This document shows positions 1-11,720 of a stretch of DNA of 64,000 bases, piece by piece; the first letter of the stretch is position 1; every line of letters starts with the position of its first letter. Position numbers and translations under genes: made by a program. The notes under the pieces were generated by a model. That model worked only from the letters and a program-made list of their open reading frames with translations, had not been told where the DNA came from and ran no database searches. This DNA comes from Ampelocalamus luodianensis (taxonomy: Eukaryota; Streptophyta; Magnoliopsida; Poales; Poaceae). Location of the stretch: NCBI GenBank assembly GCA_036346255.1, contig CM070629.1, positions 48,978,916-49,042,915 of the forward strand, written 5' to 3'.

Positions 1-1109
1 TGGACTTAATCCAATCAGCAGCGTAGTACTACATAGTAACATGCAAGGTCTGTCCACCAAAATAAATGATACACATTGTTTGGATATGGAAGAAGAAATG
101 CTTCCACCAAATCAACTCCTGATCTATCAAAGAGTAAATAACACAGAAAGCTTGTATTAAATATCATGGCAGTCTTTCCTTTGCTCTAACTCCACGCAGC
201 ACCAGCTCACCAATAAGAATAGCATAACATAAAAACAGGTTTGTGGCCTTGCTTTCTCCTATCTCAGTACAACACCCATTGGTGGCAGTATTGAGTCCAC
301 TAGAAATGCAAGAGAAAGAGCGAGGTGAAAGTAGGTGTATCGTACAGCAATGTCGATGGGAATAGGAGGAATTAGGAACGAAACAAGCTCCTGCTGCTAA
401 ACTCATAGCCTGCAGTGCAAAACATACACCCTGCCCAAAGGTGTGTAGCCGACGGCTGAAGTATGTTCAGGTTTTATGTGTTGAACCCAGCTATTGGCAA
501 TGCAATGAACGTAGAGCGATGCCTATGAACCCGGCCTCCCTGTGTCACTGGAGTTAGTCTTCCGAGACCCATCGGCAGCGGCATTCATAGGTGTGACCGT
601 GTGAGCAGCACGTTCGGAGGAGAACCGCGTATTGCGCTTTCACTGCTGGACGAACAACAAGCGCAAGTATATGCAGTACAGGACATCATCTTTGTTGCAG
701 GCGAAACCTAGCAAGTGGTGTCCAGTAGACAGTGTGCTAATTGAGGATACCATCCATGTCTTGCCTAAATGCGAGGGAGCTACTCCACACTCCAGTCATT
801 TGGAACGGAAACTCTTGTCATACCAACCGAAGTGTTTCTGTAGTCTAGTAAATTGAAACCACTGGTCATTGACAGAAGCATGTAATTTCGCTGCCGATTA
901 ATCTTCGCTATAAAGCAACTTGTTGCACTGCGGTAAACTTGCGCAGTCAATTTGTTTTCTTCAAATTTGACATTTCAAGTATGTCTATAAAGTATCTATG
1001 TTGGTCTACTGACCAGTGGCCACATAAAAATTGTATCACTGGTTTTGTCCTTAAAAATAGTTTTTAAATCCTTGCACAGTGGTTTTTATTCCTAACCTAT
1101 ACTAAGATA
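1..1109. other. Unassigned left flank
   Basis: No gene, RNA gene or transposon end was recognised here. A minus-strand open frame at 164-406 has one hydrophobic stretch, but it matches no family I know and lacks convincing splice or start context. The sequence could be the 3' flank of a gene outside the window. Confidence 0.3.
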
Positions 1110-1371
1110 CTCCATCTGTTCAACAATATATGACGTTTTGGATATTGACATGGTCTCTAACATGCAACTTTGACTATTACTTTTTATATGAATATGTTCG
1201 TAGAATAATATAAAATTATTATATTATGAAAATATTTTTCATGACTAATCTAATGATATCATTTTAACATGACCAATACATTTTTCTATATATATTAGTG
1301 GTCAAAGTTAAAGAGTTCAAGAATTTTGAGTGCACGTTTTTTAAAACGTCATATATTCCTAAACGGAGGAG
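1110..1371. mobile_element. Stowaway-type MITE
   Basis: The left end begins CTCCATCTGTTCAACAATAT and the right end, read on the opposite strand, begins CTCCTCCGTTTAGGAATATA. Both then continue into ATGACGTTTT. TA dinucleotides flank it at 1108-1109 and 1372-1373. The CTCC-(N)-CCGT terminal motif, AT-rich interior, length near 260 bp and TA duplication are diagnostic of Stowaway (Tc1/mariner-derived) MITEs. It has no coding capacity. Confidence 0.85.
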
Positions 1372-1380
1372 TAATATTAT

Positions 1381-2197
1381 GGAATAAGTCCATTTTCACC
1401 CTTAAACTATCTAAGAAGTCCAATAACCTCTCAAACTTCAAAACCAGTTATTTAACACCCAATCTTCTAAAACCGTGTTAAATCACACCCCATGATGGTT
1501 TTGCTCGTCTATTTTGCTGAGTTGGACGTTTCTTTGCATTATTTTGCCTCGTCGGTGCGCACAAGTGGCAAAAGGGGCCACCACTCTTAGCTGCACGGCG
1601 AGTATATCATGACTCATGTTGACTTTTCTGCATGTATAGTCTTTTGAACTTGCATATTCTCTGCAAGCTGCTTTGTTTGATCTATCTGAGGTTAACAAAT
1701 CAAATATTCATATTTGATCTAGCGGAAAAAATAAAAACAAGATGTCATGCAGATAGCACTATAAACTCTTACTTCAAACCGGGATTTGGAAAATAATGTG
1801 CATGCTGCTCTATGTATAAAAAATCAATCTTGACAAGAAAAACCGATAGGTGCTCGGCATGAATCCGCATTGCATACAACTTCGTCACCGTATCGGACAC
1901 TGGCACTAGCTGCAACCTTGCCAGACGGGGAGCAATGCGTATGCATCACATATCCATGATCAGCCGAGTGCTCCGATCGAGTCTTCCCTTCTCATCGCCT
2001 ACGACGCGTTTCGCCGTTCGCTATTGCCGCTTCCCGAACCAGAGGACGTCGAACTCAGCAAAACTGCCAAGCAAAACCACCATGACATGTGATTTAACCC
2101 GGTTTTAGAATATTGTGGTGTTAAATAACTGGTTTTGAAGTTGAGGGGGTTACTTGGACCTTTTCAATAGTTCGGATGTGAAAAATGGATTTATTCC
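1381..2197. mobile_element. Non-autonomous Mutator-like element with long TIRs
   Basis: Long terminal inverted repeats of about 140 bp lie at 1381-1521 and 2054-2197; both start GGAATAA.TCCATTTT when read inward. The flanking 9-mers TAATATTAT (1372-1380) and TAATATTGT (2198-2206) match at 8 of 9 positions, the duplication size of Mutator-like elements. The interior (1522-2053) holds no recognisable transposase. Its divergent TIRs and imperfect duplication make it clearly older than the Pack-MULE at 10573. Confidence 0.75.
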
Positions 2198-2206
2198 TAA
2201 TATTGT

Positions 2207-3038
2207 TGAATCAATTGTCAAAGTACCCTCTCAAGGACCATAAAATGTTAACTATGTCAATTATAAACGAACGAAGTGAGTAACATGCAAATCCAGTCTG
2301 CCTCAAGCTGTACCCACTTGCGTGTTTCTTAAAATTAACAAATAATTCATGGAATAAAGTTGTAGAAAGGTAATCACAGTGCAAATATATGGCTGGAATT
2401 TTTACTTTGGCACCAAGACAATATATGGCTGGATTTTTGTATTCGAAACGTGTTTGAGCATCTCATCAATTTCTCTGATACATTATAAAAACACTCAATA
2501 ATCATGCTTAAACCTTACAGCATACTACAAAAGACATCTTTAAATCACACAATCTAGAACCTACTACATATTTCTAAGAAACAATAAAATTAAATAGGAA
2601 AGAATATTTATAATACAAATTTTTCATACTACATTGCAAAAACAGAATAGAACTACGGCAACATCGTGCTTGCTCAATCCTAGTGTCATCAAAGAAGGGT
2701 TTGTAGATGTGTCGATGGTGTTCCAACAAGGAACAATACAAAATATCTTTTTTTAAAAATTTCCTAACAGACTGCTATATGAATTAATTAGTACATTCAT
2801 CTAAAAAATAATTTTCATAATGTATAATTTTTTTCATACATTTAACTAACATATTGCTATCGTAATAATCTGTGCTTTTTCAAAGTCGGGTTTCGGATAT
2901 CAGGCAAAATTCAAAAACATTTACCCCACTAAAACAGAAGTATGAAAGCCCTGTAGCAGCACACAACATGAAACACGTACCAAGGGGCATTTCTGGGTTG
3001 AACGCTATCAATGGTGCTCAGCCCTTCAGAAAAGAGAA
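2207..3038. other. AT-rich intergenic sequence
   Basis: No gene or transposon boundary was recognised. The open frame that begins at 2872 lacks any recognisable domain and runs into LTR-like sequence near 3039. Confidence 0.3.
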
Positions 3039-3700
3039 TGTAACACCCCAGGTCTTAGTACCATGTTGCCAGTTTAAAATGAGTTATAACAATGTTTGTT
3101 GCCCAAAACCTTTCGAGCGAAGTATGGACAAAAGCCCAAGCATGGTGTTACGCATTGATAGGCCCATCCTACGTGAGGGCAGAGTTTTGAGTGAATTTTA
3201 GGCCATATTGTACTACAGTACAGTAGTTTTAAAGGGCATTCATATACACTTGTACAGTCTCAAGTGCCATCGAGCTATTTAAGATGCCACGATGTCCTCA
3301 ATTTCCCCCGACTCCCAACATATCCGTCGCCCATTCAGTATTGGGATAAAACACACAAAAAAAAAATGTGCGGGCAAGAGAAGATAGGGAAATGAATTTT
3401 AGTAGGAATGGAAGGTGTCGGAAACGGGGAAGACACCAAGTTACAGTAATGTTGTTCACCCACATCCACATCATGGTTGCTGGTGCTGAGGCCTGAAGGT
3501 GCTCTCAATTCACAGTATACGATGGAAACCGAAATTCGTACGAGCGCGGCACTAGTCTCCTCCAACGGCCTTCTTGCGCGATACTCCATGCTAGCAAATC
3601 AAGCAAACTATGGTGGTGATGTCTTCTTGAGTAGTGCAGTGGATAGAACATAGAATGTAAAAGAGAATGGCATATAAGAATGATACATTCAGAGTTATCA
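3039..3700. mobile_element. Possible LTR fragment (TGTAACACCCC start)
   Basis: The sequence at 3039 reads TGTAACACCCCAGGTC, the typical first bases of many plant gypsy LTRs. No matching terminus, primer-binding site or TSD was found, so the extent is a guess and the call is tentative. Confidence 0.25.
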
Positions 3701-4387
3701 GTAATCATAATTGTCGTAACTACAAACTAGATAGTAGAGAAGGAGACCCTCAAATTCCTACAATGCGAAGGGGAAACCCGAAGGTCCTTAGATATAGGAA
3801 AACAGTACTAAGGTGTGTTAAATGTGTCTCTTTATTGCTTAAAAAATCCTCTCCCCAACCACATGGGGAAATTAGCTATTTATAGCGTTACATCCAGGGT
3901 ACAAGAGATTCCGATTCTACCCCTAAAATGGTCCTATGCCAATAGAGAATACAGGGTCTCTACACCTCCCTAGGTGTAGCTTCTGGTGCATGGTAGACCT
4001 TCGTGAGCTTGATCTACCGTGCCTATACTCCAGGCCCCCAAGCGGCTCTATCCCCCTTCACTCCATGAGAGGCGGACCTAGAGCGAAGGCTCCCTGGACC
4101 CCTTCACTCTATGCGAGGTGGCCTCGAGCAAGGAGTCTCTGGACCCCTTTGCTCTAGAGTGTGTCGAACTCTTTCGTTGAGGCTGCCTTCGGCAATCTTT
4201 TTGTACCCTTTGGTCTGTGCCCCTGGCTTGGTGTCCTCCCTAGGTCGTCGGGGCCGGTGGGCCGCCCCTACGACGGAACCCCTCATGGCCGAGGTCTTAC
4301 TTCATCCTGACCGAAACCTCACCTTGTTACCCCCAAAGGGTCTAGGCATATCATCCCCTTTGGTCTGGCGAAGTGTCATGTGTTTTT

Positions 4388-4390
<3 letters not shown>
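3700..4390 (-). mobile_element. LTR fragment, minus orientation
   Basis: Read on the minus strand this has LTR layout: a GC-richer upstream part with degenerate repeats of a GAG(C/T)(A/G)AAGGGGTCCAG type unit, a TATA box, then a transcript-like AATAAAGAGAC segment. The minus-strand TATA is listed separately. Element ends and internal domains are not visible, so it is a decayed or solo copy of uncertain family. Confidence 0.45.
3876..3885 (-). promoter_or_regulatory. LTR TATA box
   Basis: CTATAAATAG on the minus strand inside an LTR-like segment, with an AATAAA motif about 60 bp downstream on the same strand. Confidence 0.45.

Positions 4391-4442
<52 letters not shown>
4391..4442. repeat. (AT)n microsatellite
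   Basis: About 26 uninterrupted AT dinucleotides. They separate the LTR fragment on the left from transposon-like sequence on the right. Confidence 0.95.
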
Positions 4443-4444
<2 letters not shown>

Positions 4445-4559
4445 TTAATAAATAATTAAAAAAATAAAAATCCAAAAAATTACAAAAAAAGGCTCATATT
4501 ACCATTTCAAGCAATGGTGGCATAGCTGGACCTTAGAGCCTACATCGATGCCATTTACG

Positions 4560-5560
4560 CCATTGGACCTTAGAACCTACACCGACTCCATTTACGCCAC
4601 TGACGACGACGTGGATAGCTAGACGATGGGTATGGTGTGGTGTCGCCGACAGGTAAGTTTTTTGAACCTTTAGTCATTTCCGTAATATAATTTAATTGCA
4701 AGTGCTCAGATTTTGTTATTTTATTCCACAGGTCACCTTCACTCTGATCACTACACACACGTCCTACCCGGACTATGTTGCAATATTCGATCAGTTGATG
4801 AATGATCTCGTCATCTAGACACCATGTACTCTTGATAGGGTGTACGGTACTGGCTCACGTGGAGGACCTTGGTGTATGACGTCTTCGTGAAGGAGTACCA
4901 TGTGCACCGAGTGATGAACTAGTTTGGACTACGGCAATAGATCCCACCTCCCTGGGGGGGAGAAGTTACCGTTGAACATCCACACGTAAGTTAACTTTTT
5001 ATTTCTATGTACAGAACGATCTACAATGGTATATGCACGCGTTAGCGACCTCTATGCTAGCATGTCGGTCGAGGAGCGCATCAGCTTACGTTGTGCTAGA
5101 GATCGAGGGACATGGTGGACCCACCAGTGCGAGGTTAGCCACGGTGCGTCACGCCCCACGGCTCCTCACCCGGACGTGGAGGGTGGATCCTCATAGCACC
5201 GTGTCGGGAGTATCCTAGCACAGTTCGCAGGTACACTTGAAGCACTCACTTTTGCTTATTTATTTCAAACTCCACTAGTTACTAATGGCAATTTCTTCTG
5301 ACAGGTCCTTGGTTCCACCCGTACATGGGGTAGGACTACCCGAAGCCATCCGTTGTGATGCAACGACCAGGTATGTCTATCTTGTTTACATGCATAATGT
5401 ACCATTTCAGCATTTCCATCTTGTTTACATGCATAACATCCTACTCCACAGGGCATACAACACTTTGGAATAAGGAGCTGGTGTTGCACGAGGGAGCTCA
5501 CACCTCGAACTTTGACTTCAACGAGGAGTGGACGCTACGATGACAGGGCAATGGGCCTTC
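4560..5560 (+). pseudogene. Decayed transposon-associated gene, plant-mobile-domain-like
   Basis: Several short stretches read like the plant-mobile-domain/Mutator-associated proteins of grasses: a segment around 4870-4960 resembling 'VYDVFVKEYHVHRVM' followed by 'PPPWGEKLPLNIHT', and around 5025-5080 'MVYARVSDLYASMSVEER'. Intron-like intervals with GT...AG ends occur at 4653-4731, 5231-5304 and 5371-5451, so the source was a spliced gene. A fourth GT...AG interval (4986-5014) is only 29 bp, too short to splice. Stops and frame breaks interrupt every reading. The family assignment comes from remembered motif style, not a search. Confidence 0.35.
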
Positions 5561-6189
5561 GCATAGCGTGAGTAGTCAGGTCTCAGTTGGGGCTTTACAT
5601 CTGCATGGTGCACCCAGTGCGAGCCAGCCAATGCAACACCCTCTCGCAATACCCCCTCTTGCGACACCCATGTAGGCTACTCGTGTCGATAGGGTACCGA
5701 ATTGTTCAAGCGAACTGTTTCCATGGCGACAGAGATCTTGTCGCCAATTTAATTGGCAACCGAAGTATTTTCATGCCAGTAGGGTCCTTGTCGCCATTTG
5801 AAATGGCGACAGAGGACCATTTTTGTAATTTTTTACTATTTATTTTGTAATTATTTATTAAAATAATATTATTTTTTTAAAAAATCGGTGGCTAGAGTTG
5901 TTGCATCCTCTTGATTGGCGCACATCATACAAGGAAGTTATTATGCTTCCCTGATTGTCGTGCGCCATGTTGGGGTTTAATGTACTTCCTTGATACGTGC
6001 GTCGTGGTATTGTTGCAAAGTGACAACGGCTCATGTGCGCCCTGTGAGTGCGGCACGTGGCAATGCCTCCTTGGGCCACGCCACATCGTGGGTGGTGCCC
6101 TGTGGCCTATAAAGGGCCTAGGTGCCCTTGAGTTTCCCTCTTACGCTTCTTGAAATCCTAATTTTCTTCTTGCCTATGGTTAGCTTGTA
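5561..6189. other. Transposon-like spacer with short palindromes
   Basis: No gene. It holds related inverted words: GCCAATT.AATTGGC at 5743-5757 and GTCGCCATTT.AAATGGCGAC at 5790-5810, with TGGCGACAGAG repeated nearby. Alternating direct and inverted short repeats like these are usual near the ends of CACTA transposons, but no CACTA terminus was found. Confidence 0.35.
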
Positions 6190-6925
6190 GTTGTTCTGTA
6201 GCTCTGTTAATCCTCGCATTACCTCGTCAAGATGCTGAAGCACCACAAGTCCACCTAGAGAGGTAGGTGGCAAAGTGACATATACCAGTGAGCTTCATCG
6301 CTAGCTGGTGACTAACTGGACCCTTTGCACTCTCATTGAGGAGGGAGAAGGTATCTAGCCTCGCTGTTGTGTGGGCCCCTGTAATGCAGACAGTGCCCGA
6401 GCCATGGGATGACGAAGCCATGGTGTTCGTTGCCTTCTTCAACGCGGGCATGCAGATTCCATTGGTCGGGCTCATGGTGGGAGTGTTGCATTTGTACGGC
6501 GTGGTGTTAATGCAGTTGACTCCCAACTCCATCGTGCGGCTAGTGTCTTCGAGTAGACACTGCGGGCCGAAGGAGTGAAGGGTAGTGCACCCCTATTCGC
6601 ATACCTGCACAACGCCCAGTGCCAACCAAAGTGAAAGAAGGGCACCAACATGGTGGTCAACTTCGGGAGCGTCAATTTCCAGCTGAAGGCCTCAAAGTTA
6701 TGATACATGCTAGCCCCCGTGTCTCGGAACCAGTGGGAAACTGAGTGGACACGGAGGTGATTCTACCATGCCTCGCCATTGGTTGATGTCTTATGCTCCT
6801 CTGGAAGACCCATCGACCTGACTCCTTCTCGGAGGTCCAGCTAACCGAAAGGGACAAGGCACATCTGCAGATGCTGCCTAAGGCAATGAGGCGGATGTCA
6901 ACTTGGGACCCCCTATCCCAGGGCT
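6190..6925 (+). pseudogene. Decayed 'putative gypsy-type transposon' (Transposase_28-like) gene
   Basis: The frame around 6400-6560 gives 'MVFVAFFNAGMQIPLVGLMV' followed by 'LHLYGVVLMQLTPNSIVRL'. This matches the characteristic N-terminal region of the plant family annotated as putative gypsy-type transposon (PF04195): a hydrophobic start, a phenylalanine-rich turn and an 'LTPN' motif. Further in-register pieces appear in other frames to about 6890 ('LFAYLHNAQCQPK', 'TERDKAHLQMLPKAM'), so the copy has several frameshifts and stops. It is not translatable as one protein. LTR-like sequence follows directly. Confidence 0.5.
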
Positions 6926-6929
6926 AGCC

Positions 6930-9900
6930 CAAAATAATTTAATGTGACTAATCTGAACCTCAATTAATTCTAAAACTATTTTATTTGAGTTCTCTGTGCT
7001 TGGAAATATTTTTCAGTTTTTCTGAAATTTATCCTAGTTCATTTGCTATTTTTCTTTTGCTATTTGGTATTTATGGTATTTCTAAAACAGAAAACCTATT
7101 AAAAATCTCAGAAAATCGAATGGGCTGAATCCCCTTTTGCTTGGCCCATTTCTTCATCAGTCCAGCCCAACCCACCTGGCCTTTTCGTTTCGCCCGCAGC
7201 CCAGCCACCTCTCCCTTCTCCCTCTCACTATCGAGTGGGCCCATCTTTTCAACGACGCCGGCTTCGTCTCCGTTCTGGACTTCTTGCTCGTGTCCATCTC
7301 CAACACGACTGCACCGCCATGTTTCTTCCGGATTAACCCTTCCTTCGCGTATAAAAGTCGCCCGACCCCCTTCGCCTCTTCACCCTGAGCCGCCATCGCC
7401 CCGAAAACCCTAGCCCTAGCCACTGCTCTTCGGTTTGTCACTGCCGCCATTGAAGCCGAAGGTCAAAACTCATCGCGCCGCTACTGTGTTTCTTCTCCGA
7501 CGGTCCCGTTCATGTCAAAAGGATCGCCTCATCATCGCCAACCTTCAGGAGCATTCAATCGGAGCGAGGAGTTGCCTTTGCCGAGCATTGAAGCTTTTCT
7601 TCTTCCTGTGACGTCATCGTTCAACCATCGATTCCTTCGCCGTCGATGAGCTTTCACCCCCTTCGTCATTGGAAACGGGGTCGCCTTCGCGCATTCTATG
7701 TGAGGCGCACTTCGCCGTCTCCAGGGAGCCACCACTTTGCCGTCGCTACCACGAGCCACACCGCTCCGCCTCTCAATTCCTCGCCACCGCCGTTGTGATC
7801 ATCCCTTGTGTAAATCACCCGTATCACCGTGTTCCCCATGTCGGCTTTGCCCAGACCTAGACCTTTGTCGTCGCCGAAGAGCCGCCGTTCTCTGGAACCC
7901 CTCGAGCCTAGAGCCTCTGCCACCATTGAGTCACCTTGGCACGCCACCTTAGCCGCCACATCACCCTGTCACCTCTGTGTTGTCCCTGTCATCACCGCGT
8001 GGCAGCCACATGGCAAACCCAATCCAAACCAGATCCAAAACCTAAACCCTAAACCCAGTTAAATCTGGTTCACTGTGAGCCATGTCTGTGCCATGTGGGT
8101 CCCACATGTCAGATTCACTATTCCATAGACCAGTGAGCCGTAGACCATAGACCAGATCCATGGACTTGGTCCATAGACCCAGAGCCCCATGTGTTAGCCA
8201 CTATCTCTATTTTGGGGATTTTCTTTTAATTCTGAAATTGATTGTGGACGTCATGCTAATGCAATATTTCGGAATTTCTTTAAAAAAGATAATTCAAAAA
8301 ATTCAAAATAGTAATTCCTTTATCTTTTTCTTAGGTTTAAATATTCCGAAAGCCCGTTCTTCCTCATATGAACTTCAATTGAGCCTATTCAAATTTCTAA
8401 ATTCATCTAAATTCAAGCTCTACCTTCCTAAGATTTTTATTTAATTTTTGGATTTTGTTTATCTCTCTATTTTGTATTTATTTTAGTTTTTTCTTTCGTT
8501 TGTGAGTAGACGTTGATACTTCAGGAGTTTTCGAGAGAGGAGAAGTTGATCAAGCTCAAGACCAATACCAAGACTTGTTCTAAGGTAAGTTATACCTTTG
8601 ACCATGTTGAATCCAATTTTTCCAAAATTAACTTGATTCAATTATTGCATTCTACTTCAAGTATTTACTTAAATATTTTGGGATTAGTTATATACCAATT
8701 TTATTATATCCATCTTGCCTATTGTATTATCATAATCTTTTGTCACCCTAGCTTGGTTAATTATTAGTTGGTAATAGCATAGCACCAACGTAGATTGGTT
8801 AGTTACGAATAGTTTGCTTAGCCATGCAACGAGTCACTTATATCATTTGAGTTGCAAATATAAACTTGACTAAGTGATTATGGAACTTATGTAAAACTGT
8901 GTGATGTATGCTGTTACTCGTTAATGGCATGTGTTGCACTTAACCAATAGGGTGGAAAAAGATTTAGACTGAGGCGAGTGGATGGTAATGTGTTATGGTG
9001 AAGCTGTGTACGTTTGGGAAAATATGAATGTGATAGTTGGTAGAAATTGGTAGTCTCGTCTTGGTCAATTAATGACTTAACTTTGTGCGCCATTGAACTG
9101 AGCCACAACTGTACAACCACATGCTATGGAGTCTTGATATTGATTACTCAGGTAGATAGTTTAAGTTGTGTGCTAGGGTGGAAGTGTGTTTCTGCTTGTG
9201 TGGCGATTCACATTTATAAGTGGTTCGTCGTCTTTAGGTTCAATGGTGTGCAACGAGCTAACCACCTGTGTGGGGGTTGGTGCTGGCAGTAAGCACAACA
9301 GGAGTGTCAATTATTGAGATAAAGTTTTGGAAAGGTTTTGTTGTGATCAACTCTGATCCAGCTGATTGTATCTTGTGGGTAAAGTGTACTACCTCTGTAT
9401 AGTGTTAATCAAACTATTCAAATAGCCTCGTCTGCGGTCATGGACATGCTCACGGATTTCACACAAGGGGTAGATTTTTGTAAAAACAATTGGGAAGGGA
9501 CAGTTGTGAGAGATAACTTGTGCAGCTGTGTGAAAGAAATTGATTTGGTTATTTAAGCTTTGTGAAAATACTTGTTAAAATTATTATTGTTTATTTGTTT
9601 TGAATTACACTTCCAATCTATTATTTGTATTCAATTGTAAATGCTGCTTTATTACAAAATAATCACAGAAGCGATTTCCTTTAGAATAAGTCATCATCTA
9701 TAATTGCATTCTGTGTTACAACTTGTTGAGTACTCGGAGTACTCATTCTTGCTGCAATCATTCAGCTAAAGTGGAGGAATCATCGCTTGCCTTTGAGGAG
9801 GAGCTTTACAAGGATGGTGATTGTTAGGTCTTGATCCTAGTCGGTTGCCTGTAGCTAGTCGATGAGTATCCGCTGGAGTTGCTTTCATTCCGCTGTTGTT

Positions 9901-10108
9901 TCTTTATTTAATGTCAGCCCTGCGTGACTTAATAATTGTAAACTCGACCATAAGGTCAAAAGTGCTATTTATTTAATCAAATTAGTCATTTATCCTTATA
10001 TTCGTCTTGTGTGAAATGATATTCATCTATATTGACACTGTGTTTACTAACGTGATCCTAGACTAGTGTATTATACACAGAGGGTCTAGAATTGTATTTT
10101 TGGGTCTC
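6930..10108 (+). mobile_element. Gypsy-type LTR (solo or fragment), LTR-1
   Basis: This is a diverged relative of the complete LTR at 26422-29665, with the same landmarks in the same order: AT-rich start, GC-rich upstream part, TATAAAAG (7350), CCCTAA-rich leader, a GGTAAGTTATACC block near 8584, the ATAGCC.CGTC..CGGTCATGG block near 9417, and a final GGGTCTCGACA at 10108. No primer-binding site or gag follows, so it is a solo LTR or a broken element. The left border is uncertain and no TSD was found. Open frames inside are by-products of GC-rich sequence. Confidence 0.6.
7350..7357 (+). promoter_or_regulatory. LTR-1 TATA box
   Basis: TATAAAAG in the GC-rich middle of LTR-1, at the same relative place as TATAAAA at 27194 in the related complete LTR. 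Confidence 0.5.
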
Positions 10109-10563
10109 GACAACTTATATTTAGGATTTGAAATAAGTAAGGGAATATAAATGATTAGAGTTGATCGTTAGTTCTTAGCTTAGATGTATCGAGCCTAGCT
10201 AGTGTGCCATTGACAGCAGGTCAGCATTAATTAGTAATATTTTCTTAACTCATAGACCATATTAGTCCAGGTTTGGCTAAAGATAATTAGTTAGGTAATG
10301 TTTCATCCCATAGTAGACCCTAGGCCATTAGTAGGCTAATTAAAAGTGCAATTTACTGTTAAACCAGGTGTCAACTAGGATTCATATGAGTAAGGTTTAA
10401 ATGAATTAATTATTGATAAATGTTAATTAAGGCTAGTTAGGGTGTTGTTAGCTGTAATTGAAAGTCCAAGGTTAAAATAAAAATTCTGTTAGAATAAAAC
10501 TAATGGGCCACTTTAATTATTGACTAACCAAACTTGTTCCTTTAGCTAAATACTGCCTTAACA
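10109..10563. other. AT-rich sequence left of Pack-MULE
   Basis: No coding potential. It contains many TTAATTA/CTAGTTAGG-like words that continue on the right of the Pack-MULE at 11730, so both sides were one segment before insertion. Confidence 0.4.
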
Positions 10564-10572
10564 TTAAATCAA

Positions 10573-10652
10573 GGGAAATTTTGATATATGCCATTGCTAA
10601 GTGGCCGTATCAGAGAAATGCCACTGCTTATTTCGAAATTCGAAAGATGCCA
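10573..10652 (+). repeat. Pack-MULE left TIR
   Basis: 80-bp terminal inverted repeat, 79/80 identical to the right TIR in reverse complement. Confidence 0.93.
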
Positions 10653-10905
10653 TTGCAAACATCTTTTTCTCATAGAAATGCCACCGATCTACATATTTCA
10701 CAAATATTGATGTTATTGCCCCTGTCTTCTTCGATTCCCATGTCACCATCGCCCTTCGGTAGATTGGACAGTGCCATCCATGGCTGTCTCTCGAACACAC
10801 ACAAACAGATAACTTGGGAAAGGAAACTACTCAAACTCCCCTTACATCCCATTACATGATCCATCCATATCGCTTCTTCTAGATCTTACAGCATCTTCTT
10901 CTTCT

Positions 10906-11355
10906 TCACACGAGCAACACACCGCCACCGCCGCCCTGGCTGCAGTCCCTGGCCATGTGGCCCTCCTCACCACACTTGTAGCACCCACGACCGCTTCTGC
11001 CACCGCCCCTGTAGCCGCCTCCGCCGCCACCTCCGTAGCCGCCATAGCCGCGGTCGCTCCCGCCGCCGTAGCCACCTCCACGGTCGCCTCCGCTGGGGCA
11101 GGAGTCGCCGGTGAGCGGGGCACTGCCTGGGCCGGTGACGTCAACAGCCTTGGTGCAGCCGTCGTTGCCGGAGCCGATGACGAATTCGACGGATTCGCCC
11201 TCGTTGAGGCTGCGGAAGCCGTTGGACTTGGAGGACTGGTGCACGAAGAGGTCCTCACCGCCGTCCTCGGGGGAGATGAAGCCGAACCCCTTGGTGGTGT
11301 TGAACCACTTCACCGTCCCCTTCACCCTCTAACATCTTGCCTCGCCGCCAGACAT
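10906..11355 (-). pseudogene. Captured cold-shock-domain/CCHC glycine-rich protein gene copy, 3'-truncated and with early stop
   Basis: The protein has an N-terminal cold-shock domain with both RNA-binding motifs (KGFGFI and DLFVHQ), a glycine/arginine/tyrosine-rich linker and one CCHC zinc knuckle (CYKCGEEGHMARDC). Plant proteins of this layout act as RNA chaperones in cold response, growth and flowering. The natural ATG is at 11353-11355, after a CTAGGGTTT leader, and starts MSGGEARC, but codon 9 is TAG (11329-11331). The open frame then resumes RVKGTVKWF. The first in-frame codon giving a long frame after the stop is GTG, not a normal plant start. Relatives usually have two or more CCHC knuckles; here the frame ends GGGGGVLLV after the first, where donor sequence ends. 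It lies entirely inside the Pack-MULE and is intronless. It may be transcribed but is unlikely to make a full protein. Confidence 0.85.
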
Positions 11356-11640
11356 GAAGACCAAAAACCCTAGAAACGGCGCCATGGGGAGACCCAAAGA
11401 GAGAGAGAGGAGCCGGGCCAAGGCGGCCAAGGCGGCGGCAGGCTGGCGGCAGGGAGCCAGCGACGACGGGGGCGACACCATGAGGGCAGAAGAGGCCGAG
11501 AGGAGATGCGGCATGGAGCTCTAAAATTTGATAAAGAAGACAGTGTAAGGAGTGAGGAATGAGAATATAGGGGTAATTTGGTCCAATACTGATAGAATAC
11601 GTATACTAGTGGCATTTGTAGGATGTTCCAAGCTTTCCAG

Positions 11641-11720
11641 TGGCATCTTTCGAATTTCGAAATAAGCGGTGGCATTTCTCTGATACGGCCACTTAGCAAT
11701 GGCATATATCAAAATTTCCC
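11641..11720 (-). repeat. Pack-MULE right TIR
   Basis: 80-bp terminal inverted repeat, partner of 10573-10652; the single mismatch is ACC versus ACT about 52 bp from the end. Confidence 0.93.

Larger units (their letters stand above)
10573..11720. mobile_element. Pack-MULE carrying a cold-shock-domain gene copy
   Basis: The element is 1148 bp with 80-bp terminal inverted repeats (10573-10652 and 11641-11720) that differ at a single base. The ends read GGGAAATTTTGATATATGCC inward. A perfect 9-bp TSD, TTAAATCAA, lies at 10564-10572 and 11721-11729. TIR length, terminal GGG and the 9-bp duplication define a Mutator-like element. There is no transposase; the interior holds a GC-rich host gene copy on the minus strand, which makes it a Pack-MULE. 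The near-perfect TIRs and intact TSD indicate a young insertion. Confidence 0.93.

Noticed and set aside
164..406. Possible exon of a minus-strand gene
   Set aside because: One hydrophobic stretch only; no splice sites, homologous motif or neighbouring exon could be supported.
10957..11373. 138-codon plus-strand open frame over the Pack-MULE cargo
   Set aside because: It is the antisense of the glycine-rich CSD gene; the alanine/valine-rich product is a composition artefact.
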